Shown piece after piece: positions 1 through 11,272 of a DNA stretch of 64,000 nucleotides; position 1 is the stretch's first letter; the number at the start of each line of letters is the position of its first letter. The stretch is from Gymnorhina tibicen. Taxonomy: Eukaryota > Chordata > Aves > Passeriformes > Artamidae. The stretch lies in the NCBI GenBank assembly GCA_013399875.1, contig VXAZ01000382.1, forward strand, positions 310,001-374,000. The letters are read 5' to 3'. Made by a program: the position numbers and the translations under genes. The notes beneath the pieces were generated by a model. It was not told where the DNA came from, searched no databases, and saw nothing but the letters and a program-made list of their open reading frames with translations.

Positions 1-1812
1 TTTTGCTTCTTATTATTGTAAAATATATTTCAACTATAAATTTAAACCCTGTTTATACTGGGGGAAAATATTTTTAATGTAGATTAAGATGTTGATGCTT
101 TCTCTCCAGTTATTTTCTTCTGGGAGAGACTGGAACAGAAACAACGTGCCAAATGTAATTTCTGGCAAAAACTGTTAAGATGCAGCAGTATGGGAAAGGC
201 TATTTCTCTATCAAAGGCAAAGGAATCCTACCCCTGGTAGTGAAAAATCCTCTGGAGAACAAATACATCTCTTGTTAATGGAGAGAGCAGGTACCAGGAC
301 ACCCAGCCTTTATACCCCGCTCTGCCACTGTCAGAGAGTAAATTGCTTAATTTCTTACTTGCTGATTCCCCTTCCATCGAGAGGGATATAATGATATACA
401 CCTCTCACACTCGGATAGTGTTAAGATTAATCAGTGTTTGTCATATGTTTTCAGGTGACAAGGTACAAAGCTACCGGGAGGATAAATGCTGCTGCCCTCC
501 CTGCCTGGGCTTTCAAGGACTGCGTGTGATTGTGCCTAATGACCCCCAAAGCTCAGGAAGCCTCTCCTGAACATCCTCCTCCCACGTTCAGCTTGCAGGA
601 TGCCAGGGAAGCAGAAATGAGCTAAGCTATACTGTGGTGTGCCACGGATGCTGTGGAGAAGAAAAGGAATGGGGTGCAGCGTGAGTAATGCGCACACACA
701 CACGCGCGTGCGCACAAACTGAAAAGAAACAAAATTAAAAAAAAAAATTGGGAGAGGAAAAGCAGCAAGAAAATGTTCCAAATCCTTTGAAACTACTGCA
801 TTTGCTGAAATTTGGCTCTGCAAAATCTCCCTCACAGTGGCAATAAGCACTCTGCCTAGATGGACTTTTTAACAGTCTCCTGAAATTAAGGGAGCACAAA
901 GAGAAAATTAGCAGGATTGCGCTGGAATCATTTTCAATAATCAAAGGAGCAGCACAGCATCTGAAAGCACTCAGCGCTTGAAGCCCTGCCACATGCTTTT
1001 ACCAATTTCCAAAGCAAAAGCATCGATGCTTTGTAACTCCAACAAAACGCTCACAAAACACCAACTTGGTGCGTTACAACAAAACGCTCTTAAGATCAGC
1101 CGGTTATTAAACAATCACTGCCTCATGGAACTCTGCATTTTGATGACTTTAAAGCAAAAAAAACCAAAAGCTTATGTCCATTTGTAACTCAGTCCCTCAG
1201 CGCTGGGGTAGAATGTGTCACAACCGCTGGCGAGACAGGCTGCAGGAATGAAGGAGCACGCGCTGCCCTGAAATGTTCCACAAACTGGAACCGGTGGCTG
1301 GGTTCCATTCCCAGTTGCCGTTCCCATTAGTGACGTACGACTGGGCCCAGGCACACGGGAAATAAAAGGTCAATATGGGACCCCAACAAACGCACAGCAA
1401 AGAACCTCCCATGCCAAAGCCAGCAGACGTTTCCTCTCCAAGCTGCTGACGCTGTGTTGCAGTGCCCTTCTGAATCATTCCCCAAGAACTCCCCCAAAAC
1501 CCCACAAGCCAGTGTGAGGAGAGAGGATGCGTGGCCTTTTCCCCTCCCGCCAGCCAGTGTGGTGCTGAGAAGGTGCATGGAAGCATTTCACGGAAAGAAA
1601 TGAGCGACCTTTCCTTTCATCCCTATGGAGCTGCCTCTCCGCTGCCGTTTTGTGCCAGTCTCTGGCTGGAAGGGGTTGGATGTAGGAGATGTGCTCCTTC
1701 CCACCCTCATGGCCAGCCAGCCATGTCTCCAACCACTGCCACACAACAGCTATCCATCTGGACATCCCCTTTCACAGATGGGTGCCCTACCCCAATATTC
1801 TTTATGATAAGA
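1..1812. other. CTBP2 intron, no gene seen
   Basis: This is intronic sequence downstream of the CTBP2 first coding exon. It holds an alternating purine-pyrimidine tract at 689-716 and an 11-base A run at 737-747. The open frames around 1.2-1.8 kb lack homology I recognise and have no paired splice sites. Confidence 0.6.
689..716. repeat. CA/CG alternating dinucleotide tract
   Basis: Strict pyrimidine-purine alternation runs for 28 bases, with a (CA)n core followed by CGCGCGTGCGC. Such mixed CA/CG tracts can adopt left-handed Z-DNA. It is short and otherwise an ordinary microsatellite. Confidence 0.8.
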
Positions 1813-2070
1813 GCGAGTGGTTGGAGCTGTGCCAGGGGAGGTTTAGGCTGGGTATCAGGGAAAGGCTCTTCCCCAGAGGGTGGTGGGGCACTGACCAGGC
1901 TCCCCAGGGGATTGTCACAGCCCCAAGGCTGCCAGAGCTCCAGAAGTCTTTGGACAATGCACTCAGGGATGCAGAGGGTGGGATTGTTGGGGTGTCTGTG
2001 CAGGGCCAGGAGTTGGACTCAGTGATTCCTGTGGGTTCCTTCCAGCTCAGGACATTCTATGGTTCTATGA
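1813..2070 (+). mobile_element. CR1 LINE 3' end, GGGCCAGGAGTTGGACT subfamily
   Basis: It runs from the GTGCCAGGGGAGGTTTAGGC block through the GGGCCAGGAGTTGGACTC block to the terminal TTCTATGGTTCTATGA octamers. This order is diagnostic of an avian CR1 3' end. It is 5'-truncated, as most CR1 copies are. It differs from most other copies in the window, which carry the CCCATGGCAGGGGGTGG block; 59050-59160 is the other member of this type. Confidence 0.9.
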
Positions 2071-2156
2071 ATTATCTTCTGTTTATTTCAGAATGAGGTA
2101 TGTGCTGGAAGCACCCCAATGAGCATGTGGTAACTTATCACCTCATCCTGCTTCCC

Positions 2157-2338
2157 GGGCAAAGCCCTGGAGGTTGCCCTGAGAAACTGCAGATACCCCA
2201 TCCCTGGAAGTGTCCAAAGCCAGGCTGGACAGGGCTTGGAGCACCCTGGGATAGTGGAAGGTGTCCATGCCCATGGCAGGGGGTGGAAAGAGCTGAGCTT
2301 TAAGGTCCCTTCTAACCCAAACCACTCCATGATTTGCC
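2157..2338 (+). mobile_element. CR1 LINE 3' end
   Basis: It carries the blocks CCCTGGAAGTGTCCAAAG-like, AGTGGAAGGTGTCC, CCCATGGCAGGGGGTGG and CCCAAACCACTCCATGAT in CR1 order. It lies 86 bp after another CR1 in the same direction but belongs to a different subfamily, so it is a separate insertion. Confidence 0.92.
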
Positions 2339-5300
2339 ATCCAGGAAGAAAATCAAACTGCAGGTAACGAATGCAGGAAGGCAGCAATCATCTAAAACAT
2401 ACTTGCAGCTAAAAAGGAGAAGAGCAGCTGTAAAACACACTTTGAGCCATTGGAATGAGCCTTACAAGCTCTTCAAACTTCAATCAGAAACCATTTTGCC
2501 TTTAAGCATGGGGGAAACTCCAATAAAAGTTGGCAGAAACAGCGCTGTCGCATTCCTGCATCAAAAAAAGGGATAATAAAAATATCAGATGTATCCCTAC
2601 AGCACACAGCTACACGGTCTCAAGGACTACAAAATAAAAATCAATCTGGGTGCTGAACGGCGGGTGAAAAGCAGCAGACAAGGTTCACTGGGCACATCCC
2701 TCAACCGTTCGCAAAGATCTAATCTACGAATGCTCTTAAAAATAATCCTCTAGAAATCACATCAAGCACCTTGTCTCCAAAACTGGGTATTAGACTTTGA
2801 GGTCAAATCTCATCATTTTTAATAAGAATTCAGGATCAAGATTTAAACAGCATGTGTAATGAAAAGCATGGGAATTATATCTGTCCCAGAAAGCAGTAGA
2901 GAAATCCACTGTTAAATGAATATATATTGTAAATCTGCACTCTGCCATGCATGCCTGGGCTTTGCATAAAAAATAATTAATTACTAGACTGTGACACGGG
3001 CCTGGGGTGATAAACAGGCTGGGGTTCAGGGTGTCTCTGTGCCTCACTTCCCCTGATGATGCCAAGAGCTTGAAACATGTACTTCCCTTTCACACCCGTC
3101 GCAGATAAAAACCAAAACCAAACAGGAGGAAATATCACTTTTGCTAAAAAAGCATTTATGTCTTGCTTTTTTAAAAGACTGGTCTTTTGTACTGTTGTAT
3201 TGCAAACCATCAAATGTGAGCTATGTCTTACCGTGTTCCCTCTTTGCTGAGTCAATCAAATATCTGCATCATCATCAGCAGCAACACAGTTTTCTCTCAA
3301 AAATGGGTGCCAATCTATAACTAAGGCTATTTTGTGAACTTAACCTGTTTATTACTAAGTTTTGAGGTGCTAGATGGCAGCAGAGAGTGTTTTGTTTTAA
3401 ATAAAAATTAAAAAGATAATCTAAAAAAAAAAAGAAAAACCAAATTAATAGTGTTAAGCTAAGGGGCCACATAAAAGTGTCACTTAGAAATTATCAATGT
3501 CCTGCAATTTTAAGAAATGCAAAACCAACTCAAAACTTGCTCTTTGAAGAAAGCTCTCTAATGAAAACCTTCACTGTTTTGGCACTTCAGTCCATTACAT
3601 CTGTTTGTGGAGAGCAAAAAATATAAAAGAAAAGTTGTGTAATGTGTTTCCCTGCAGCTTTATTTTAGTATAGCCAGATGTCCTACGCCTGTCACAATAT
3701 TTACCAGTAAATATTCAGGAAAATCAGGAGAAATTCGAAAAGACTGGTCCAGATCCAAACACTATCAGTCCCTGAAACGGTGTAACTTAGGAGTCAGATA
3801 CAAGGTTTTTTTTCTGGTGTTTTGAAGGAAAACCCATCCCATTCTCCTCTGTCCCCGAGGACCGATCATTTCTCATCACATATTTGGAAGCGGCCAACTT
3901 CCACCCGCTGGATGCTGGAGGCAGCTTCTGCAGCGCTCCCACATTCCGGAGGAGCTCGGGAAGAGGCGCCAGGGCTGCCCCGAGGCCCTGCTCCAACAAC
4001 CCCTTCCCGGTGAATATTCCGGGAATATTATCACTTTTCTGAGTAATCTTTAAATGCAGGGGAGGATTTAGAGGAAGGAGAAAAAAAAAAACAAAAAACA
4101 AACCACCCCAGATACGACGACAGCATGTTCATCCCTAAACCAGTTAATTTAAACGGGAAATGTGGTAAGGATGGAAATTAAGTTGATGGTATTGAAGTCA
4201 TCAGCTGTAATTGTTTCTTAATTAATGACACGAAGTTGTAAAGCGTGTTACACGGAACCTTGTCTGGAGGCTGGGGAAAATGGAAAAATACAAGGCAGAA
4301 TTAAGAGTTAGACACGTATTAAGTTCCCATCAACGTGGGTTTAAACACAAGGAGAACACAACAGAAGAATTCTTTCCCGTTTTGGTGCATATGGCCCTCC
4401 AGCCCAGGGAAAAGGGAGCTCCCACTCCTGCAACAGCTCGAGCCACACATCTACTGTGGATGCACACCAAATGAATGGAATTTTTGTCCGAAACCTTATC
4501 TAAATGTGTTTCACTACTCTTTCCTGGGTGCCTGGGGCATTTTGTCAGGCTGGCTTTGTGTCTGGCTCAAGTCCTACATCTTGTCATGCCCATTCCCCTG
4601 TGGAACGTCACAGGAGGGAATGCACAGGAAAAACATCCACGCAGGACTGGAAGCCACTGGAGCAGCCTGTGCATCCATGCAAGCACAACAGCACACCCCT
4701 GGATATGAGCTCCATCCCAAAGCACAAGAAGGGCTCTTACAAGCATAGAGAGCTCTTGATTCAGCACAGCAAAAGGGTTGAAAACCATGGAATAAGGTCA
4801 AAAAGCTTGAATAATACCTGTAAGCTCGCTGAGGTTGCTTGATACTGTCCAATTAAAAAAAAAAAATCATAAAAATGTAACAAAACCTATTAATGACAAA
4901 TAATTCCCAAACCTGCCACGCATCTATCAGAGAAGGGATAATTAAGAGTGATACTTTTCACTGGTAAAAAAGAGTAGTGTAATCCAGCTTTTGTATGAAT
5001 TTGAAGTGATTTTCTGAAGCCTCCATAAAGGCCAAAGAACTTAATTCTGGAAAAGCAAAACATCAGGAGCAGCCAGACAGATCTTCAGTTTGCATAAATC
5101 AGCACAGGGTGCAACGGCAGAAGATCTGACAAGCTGATACTGCTTTTTCTCTAGGCTAAATGTGGTGAGCAACCCTTCCTTAAAAGCCTGATAGTTTATG
5201 TGCTTTGAGGTGGAAACGTAAGGGAAAAAAAAAAAAAGTACAAAAAGCTTTCTTGTGGGGGGGAAATCCTTGTACTGTGTTTTATATTCATGGAACAAAG

Positions 5301-6163
5301 AAACTCAAATCCACTAGATAAAAAAGGTCTACATTTATTCTAAGTAAGTCACTTTTACTCAGGACAAGCGGTTTCTTCCGTGCTTGATATCATCTTTAAC
5401 TCATTGTTTCTCATCAAATGCCTAGTGGTGATAAGGATTTCCTGAGATAATAAGATTCTATTTCTGAGCAGTAAAAATAAGTATTATCAGATGCTACTTG
5501 GTGTGCAAATTTGCAAGAATGGAAGAAAATTTCTCCACCCAAATATCAAATGTACTCATTTTGGCTACTGTTACATTATACAAAGCAGCAAGAATTGGAG
5601 GCAGCCGCTTTCCAGAACTGTAGTTTTAAAGTATATTTTCCCTTTTGCTTCCAGGAGCAAGGTTCCTCTATTTTTTAGCACAAGTGGACTGTGGGTATTG
5701 AATGAGAACCTGTTCCCCAGTCTGCTGTTAGAGGTGTGTGAGCCCAGACCTCAGGGACGCATTGTTCAAACACTGCTGAAATGCCAGAAACATCACAATC
5801 CTTCAGGGGCACTTTTATTGAGGGTTGGTGCGGGGTTTTTTTTAACAATAGAAAGTGCACAATAAGCAATAATTGACATTGTGATTATTAAGTCCACTTC
5901 TATGGAGGATAAACTGAAATAAAGAGGCAAAAAGCACCCCTGCCATAGATCCAGGTAAGTACCAGAGTGCCTACCATTACACAGTGTATTTATTCAAATA
6001 TCACTGGACATGGTTTGCACTGACTTCTGTCACGGGGGGAAAAGTGGAATACAAAATTTCTGTCCACCCTTGAAATGAATTAACCAGCCTCATGCAGCCA
6101 CGGCAGGGATAACTTTGGTGATGCTGAAAAACATCCGTTCCTACTCCAAATTCCCTCCTCCAT
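2339..6163. other. CTBP2 intron, AT-rich, no gene seen
   Basis: This is non-repetitive AT-rich DNA with several A runs (3423-3433, 4081-4105, 4855-4866, 5224-5237). A 17-bp inverted repeat at 4013-4029 is listed separately. No coding exon or RNA gene was recognised. Confidence 0.6.
4013..4029. repeat. 17-bp palindrome containing a STAT-type half-site pair
   Basis: AATATTCC-G-GGAATATT is a perfect inverted repeat around one base. Its centre, TTCCGGGAA, fits the TTCN3GAA consensus bound by STAT dimers. One site of this kind is expected by chance at modest frequency, so function is not shown. Confidence 0.5.
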
Positions 6164-6335
6164 TTCATCGAATCACTGAGGTTGGAAAAGACCTCTGAGA
6201 CCACTGAGTCCAACCTGTGACCAATCCCCACCTTGTCACCAGCCCAGAGCCCTGAGTGCCACATCCAGCCCTTCCCTGGACACCTGCAGGGATGGGGACT
6301 CCAAAGCTGCCTGGGCAGCCCCTTCACCCACCCTG
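6164..6335 (-). mobile_element. CR1 LINE 3' end, older subfamily
   Basis: Read on the plus strand it begins TCGAATCACTGAGGTTGGAA and passes through AAGACCTCTGAGACC and GAGTCCAACC to CCCTGGACACCTGCAGGGATGG. This is the reverse complement of an older CR1 3' end that lacks the CCATGGCAGGG block. Confidence 0.85.
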
Positions 6336-9300
6336 TAATTCCATGATCCCAGCTGGACAGTGTGTCATGGGAAGGTGCCTATTCAAGGTTTGCAAGACAA
6401 ATCATTGCATCAAGGACTCAGACCCACCCAAGAGGCTTCAGTAACCACGGCAGGGTCACATTCCCACTGAGAAACAAGGATTTGTGGAGAGTCAAGGCCA
6501 CACGCAGATACTACAGTGGCTGGAAGGTAAATACACGAGGAATTCCCACAGGAAGTACGAACTGTGGGTAGCACCACAGAAGCCTCAGCCAAAGAGGACA
6601 CCAGGGTGCCACTCAGAATGTAAGGCAGTAAGTCAAAAAGGCAGAGACTTGTGCATTAAGCACTGAAAAGTATTATGTGACTGTGCTGGCATTTATCAGC
6701 CATCAGACATATCAAAGGATCTGAAAGGAAACAACGAATACGGATGGCTTGTTTGCCCTGCAAACAGTTCTGTTTTGCAAAGTACAGACAACTTTGGTGG
6801 CACAAACTGACACGTAAGGACATGATTTCCCACTGGATAATGACAAATCCTGGAGCAAAAACTGTCAGAAAGTGTCTGGGCTCGCTTGGCCTTGCAATTA
6901 TTTTTTCACTTTGCTTCTTGCTCATCTCAGGGCTGCCGCTTTTGGGGCACGTGTTGAAAGCTTAACTGACTCATAAATGTTAGTGCAAACTATAACCTCT
7001 AAAACCCAGGCATTCCCATTCCATGGCCCTGGTGTTGAAGACAGGCTAGCAGGGCTGCAATGGTCCGGGGCAGAGGCGGCACTTGGGACCATGAGGGAAG
7101 AATTCAGTGGTGTTGGGAAACCCGTGTTCTGCACACAGACAAGATGCTGCCCTCCTGCATCTGGGATGTGCCACCACTGCTGCCTTGTCCCCGCTGAGTT
7201 TTGACACTCAACAAGGAAATGCCACAGTGCCATAGCACCTTCTCCTCCGCCTGCTCCCACAGACACAGCCAGCACTGCGGATGGGCTGCTCCTCTCTCCC
7301 TGCCTAGCTCCTGGTGCTGTTTAATATTTGTTTAACCATATTGACAGAAGCACAGGATAGAGATCAGCTGAGCAAGCAGCAAAAATGACGCTGCGAGTTG
7401 TTTCCTTGCCCGGGAATGCCGTGTGCGAGCTCTGGAGTCCCGTGCGGGGGAAGGATACCATGCACCGGGAGTGCCACGGCCTTCTGAGCGTGGGGTTTCT
7501 TGGAGGCACTGTCAGACACCTTGTTCTGCCACAGGTAGCACAGAAAAAATCACATCCAATCTCTCTGTTGTTGTTTCCTAGATGAAAGGCAGGTGAGCTT
7601 CTGCCCTGAGGGCTTTTGCTGCCATTTCTTTGAAAGGCTGGAAACTGCACCAGGTTTGGGAATGAGCCCGCTCCTACATGCTGCAACTTGGCGGCAAAAT
7701 TCAGGCCCTTTTTATCCCAGGCAGAGCAGGCGGGTCTGGCAGCTCCACATCCATGGCTGCAGGACTGTGCCTCGGCTTTGTTTCACACACAGCAAAGCCA
7801 ACACCCCTCCCTCCCCATCTCCCGCTCGGATGCGGCTCCACAATTTTTACTGGAACTCCTTTTTTTTTTTTTTTTTTCAGACGCCCCGAGGTAAAAAAAA
7901 CCCATCATGGAACGGAAAATTTCAGCTCAAACCAAATTTAAATGTGGCAAAATCACAAGCTCGTGGGAACAGGACCCAAAAGAGGGGCCGCTGGACAAGT
8001 CTGACTCCACACAGAACCAGTGGCTCCACCTCTAAAGCATACTTTGACCCACTATGGAATAAGACACAATTCCACAAGCAGGAATTATGTAAACCACTCT
8101 GCATATGTTATTTGCAAAAGCCCCAGCCATTCAATGGGTCCATCCTTCCACCCATATGGATCCAATTACAGAATAGGCACCCGAAGTTTCTGGGACAACC
8201 AGAAGAGAAAGAAATGGGTAAGCCAAGACCACTGTGAGCACAGTCCAACTTCATTCGGATGGGCATCACCAACCCACTTAATTGCTGACAGACTATTCAA
8301 CATGTCTTTGCTGCAGGCTGCTGCCCTGAAATTCCTTTATCCCCCCAAGTCTGGACCTTTATCCCACCCATATTCCTCTAAAGATCAAAATCCGTGACCT
8401 GGTCAGAAAGCTCACATCTTCAAACCAGCCTGCTCAGAGCAGAAAGTAACACCGCCATACAAAGATGTCATAAATATATATTAAAAAAAAAAGCAAAACC
8501 AGAGGAGCTGGTGAAGCTGAGCCACGCACTGAGACTGCACAGCTCCCCTCTTTGGAAGACCAATAAACCTGCCTGTAAAGGCTGTGAACTGGCTTTTTAA
8601 AGGATACCACCTCCTTGTATGGCTTGGATTATTTTTCCACGCCAGATGCACGTTTAACAGAGTAATACAAACACTGCAGCTCCTTAATAAACTCTTTTAA
8701 TGCCCCGACAGTTTGTAAGGCATTTCCCTCGACGTGTGTCTGGTTATGGTTTCAGTAAGCCTGCAGGAAGAAGAATCTGTCTGGCAGTTTGGACAGTGAT
8801 TACAACATGTAGCCCGAGGATATTTCACCTCCAGACCTGCCACCATCCTGCTGCATGGAATAAAGTCCATTCCTAGCAGGCTCTGCAAGGGTTTGTGTGG
8901 GGAATAGTAAAAGGGATGGTATATGCAACTTCAGGAAAAGCACAGAAATCCACCTCTGTGCTACCAGACATTTAGTCTTTTGTCAGGTAAATGCAGCTTT
9001 GTACCCCATTCACATTTAAAGGGAAAAGCTCCTTAAGTGCTTCCACAGAACAGGAAATCATTAAAAGCAACTATTTTGGACCACATTGCCCTAAGGTTGA
9101 TGGAGCAACAGATTCTTCTCACTGAACACAATTCTGTTAGCAAAGACGCCTCTCCTCCATCTGCTGAACTAGTTCCCTAACTTCTCATCATCTTTCACTG
9201 ATTATTCCATATACCTTTCAAGACAAAACTGAGAAAAAAGATCTCTTTTTTTTTCCAAAGTGTGTTTTCACAGCAGCTGGAATGGCCCCTTTCAGTGCTT

Positions 9301-9671
9301 TTCTACGCTATAATCCAAGATGAGGAGCCTATAATAAAAAATAGCCATCGGAGAGGCCAGTAGAGTATTCAGCTGTCCTACAAATGTAGTATTTTGGCAA
9401 ATCCGAAGCTTTTTGCATTTTTCGAGGTAATTTTTACAATGCCCCTCACACTCAGTTCCTTGTCTGTTGCTCACAAATGCAACACAACAGCGTCTTGTGA
9501 TGGTGACTCCCATCATTTCCATCAAATCACAAACCCAGTGGCAAATGACAAAGTATACTTTAAGAAGTTATGTCTCCTGCACATTTACAGATTAGAAAAG
9601 AATATCTTTTGACCAAGAAAGAAGAAAAAAGCTCATATATCAGAGAAAAATAATCTAAACTTCAATCACAT
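6336..9671. other. CTBP2 intron, no gene seen
   Basis: This is mostly unique intronic sequence. An 18-base T run (7860-7877) precedes a CAG and is a poly(T) tract rather than a supported acceptor. The 214-codon plus-strand frame at 7.6-8.2 kb crosses that T run and has no recognisable domain. Confidence 0.6.
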
Positions 9672-9868
9672 CTAAAGCTCCCTTAGCAGGTTTGTCATAC
9701 GATCCTTTTGAATTTCTTGTACACTCAGCAACTGGATCTGATGGTAAACATCAAACCAGGAAGGCAGCTTTTGAAAATCCAGGCTCAGCTGATAGAACTC
9801 TTTTAAGTCAAGTTCAAAGTAAGTTTTGAAGATGAGATAGTGTGCTACACCTGAGTGTTTATGACATT
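9672..9868 (-). other. Possible alternative terminal exon in the CTBP2 intron (hypothesis)
   Basis: The minus strand has a strong acceptor, GCCTCTTTCTCCTACAG, ending at 9869. A frame of 64 codons follows and ends in TAG at 9672-9674. The acceptor phase matches the phase-1 donor of the CTBP2 first coding exon, so a splice would give a short truncated CtBP2 variant. The predicted tail, which includes FELDLKEFYQLSLDF, matches no family I know. No AATAAA signal is visible just downstream. It may well be chance. Confidence 0.2.
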
Positions 9869-10228
9869 CTGTAGGAGAAAGAGGCAGCTCCACACTGCAG
9901 CGTACCCTGGATACTCCCTCCTAACTCATCTCCTCTGTTTTGCCTCCCCTTTTCCAAAATTAACAGGGCAAAATTAACAGAGGTAAGCGACTTATGATGA
10001 GTTTAAAACAGTAGCAATGGAGAGCGAGCAATGCCTAACACAGAAAAGTCAAGGCAGAACCCACCCGTGTCCTGCTGATCAGCGTTTCACACTCACTGAA
10101 ACTCCACAAAGCCCCACACGTTTGGCTCAAACGGGGGCAGCACAACTCCCCTGTGAGCTCTGTGCTTCCATCCACCACCAAATCCTATTTCACCTCGCTG
10201 GCATTCAAGTAATACTGCAAATCGTTAC

Positions 10229-10443
10229 CCTGCAGGCCACTATCCATCTCCTTAAGAGCAGCTGAACACTGGAACTCCTGAAGAGACGCCAAGATATTCT
10301 CCCTAAAATAACACTCTGCTCTGCATTTGTTGCTGATGGCAAAACTTGCGAGAGCACTGGAGAATAACTGGAGTGTACACCAAAAAGTCAGAGCGTGTTT
10401 GCCATCACTTGATTTCTCTCGTAAGGAACTTACACCATGTGAG
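10229..10443 (-). other. Possible cryptic exon in the CTBP2 intron (hypothesis)
   Basis: The acceptor TTTTCCATTGCAG ends at 10444 and the donor CAGG|GTAACG begins at 10228. They bound 215 nt that stay open on the minus strand. The donor phase (1) fits the acceptor of the frame at 9868. The acceptor phase (2) does not fit the CTBP2 first coding exon; that join would hit a stop within five codons. It is unsupported beyond splice-site shape. Confidence 0.15.
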
Positions 10444-10939
10444 CTGCAATGGAAAATGTTCCTAAAAACTTCTTCTGCTGGAAAACTGATCCAGAAGGTA
10501 AAAGTCACCCGTGCCGTGACACTGTAACACACCACGAATGAAGAACTACAGCAAACCTGCCTGATCCCCATGCACCAACCAAAGAAAAGCTGTTACAACA
10601 ATGTGCTCAAAATCATTAGAACAACCACTCTTAAATTTTCCATCAGTTTCTTACAGGATGATAGTAAATATGTTTTAAATTGGGACCGACCAAATCGTTT
10701 TGGTAGAAACTGGGGTAAGAGGAGATGACCTGGTAATTAAACAAAGATCTTATTCACAGGACTACACATGACTTCCAAGTGAGTAACCAGAACTGTGTGA
10801 ATGTGTTTTGAGCCTACAGAGAAGATAGGGAATCCAGCCCTGGATTTGAATCTCTTTATGCCTAAGTACCGAAAGAAACAAGGAAAAATCAGATATTCCA
10901 CCCTAATCATCTGCCAGAAAAATGAGAGCACACTCTTAC

Positions 10940-10997
10940 CTTCACAAATTCTGTCCAGTCGCTGCCGCTTGACTTTGTGTTTATCCACAAGTGCCAT
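10940..10997 (-). CDS. CTBP2: CTBP2 first coding exon (partial CDS)
   Basis: The minus strand from the ATG at 10997 reads MALVDKHKVKRQRLDRICE and stops after the first base of the next codon. GTAAGAG (10939-10933) then forms a consensus donor, leaving phase 1. This is the CtBP2-specific N-terminus as I know it from vertebrate CtBP2. CtBP1 starts differently, and the retinal ribbon protein RIBEYE replaces this exon with its A domain. CtBP2 is an NAD(H)-binding corepressor that is recruited through PxDLS motifs and acts in the nucleus. The basic stretch here (K6, K8, K10, R11, R13) is the part of CtBP2 linked to p300 acetylation and nuclear retention. The dehydrogenase-like core, beginning near residue 20, is encoded by exons not found in this window, so they should lie below position 1. 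The paralogue CTBP1 is excluded by sequence. Confidence 0.94.
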
Positions 10998-11020
10998 TCT
11001 TGATGGGATTTTGCAACTTT
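10998..11020 (-). other. CTBP2: CTBP2 5' UTR part of the same exon, with acceptor
   Basis: Upstream of the ATG on the minus strand, a pyrimidine-containing stretch ends in GAGTCAG (11027-11021). The best acceptor therefore places the exon start at 11020 and leaves 23 nt of untranslated sequence before the ATG. The exon would then be 81 nt. The boundary is chosen by splice-site appearance only. It implies that at least one non-coding first exon lies at higher coordinates. Confidence 0.6.
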
Positions 11021-11133
11021 CTGACTCAAAAAGCACAGCAGTCCCCCAGGAACTTAGGAAAACTCACAGGAATCGGCGTGCATACCGCCACTGTGGATCC
11101 TGCAGAGAAAGGAGAGGATTCGTAAGATTTGTG

Positions 11134-11272
11134 GATTTCCCATCCTGGAAGTGCTCAAGGCCAGGGTGGATGGGGCTGACAGCCTGGGATAGTGGAAGGT
11201 GTCCCTGCCCATGGCAGGGGGTGGAACGAGATGGGCTTTAAGGCCCCTTCCAGCTCAAACCAGTGTGGGATT
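11134..11272 (+). mobile_element. CR1 LINE 3' end
   Basis: It carries CATCCTGGAAGTGCTCAAGG, AGTGGAAGGTGTCCCTGCCC, CATGGCAGGGGGTGGAA and GGCCCCTTCCAGCTCAAACC in CR1 order. It lies about 110 bp from the CTBP2 exon, on the opposite strand to the gene, and marks the edge of the 5' intron. Confidence 0.92.

Noticed and set aside
2088..2387. Protein-like frames around CR1 copies (also near 24.9, 36.6, 39.6, 57.6 and 62.7 kb)
   Set aside because: They translate the CR1 3' region, which is not coding; similar peptides recur because the repeat recurs.
7860..7890. Poly(T)-CAG followed by a GAG|GTAAAA donor, a possible 10-nt micro-exon
   Set aside because: A poly(T) tract plus AG occurs readily by chance, it lies on the strand opposite to CTBP2, and no partner exons are visible.
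7593..8237. 214-codon plus-strand open frame
   Set aside because: It crosses an 18-base T run that encodes a phenylalanine tract and has no recognisable domain; chance frame.
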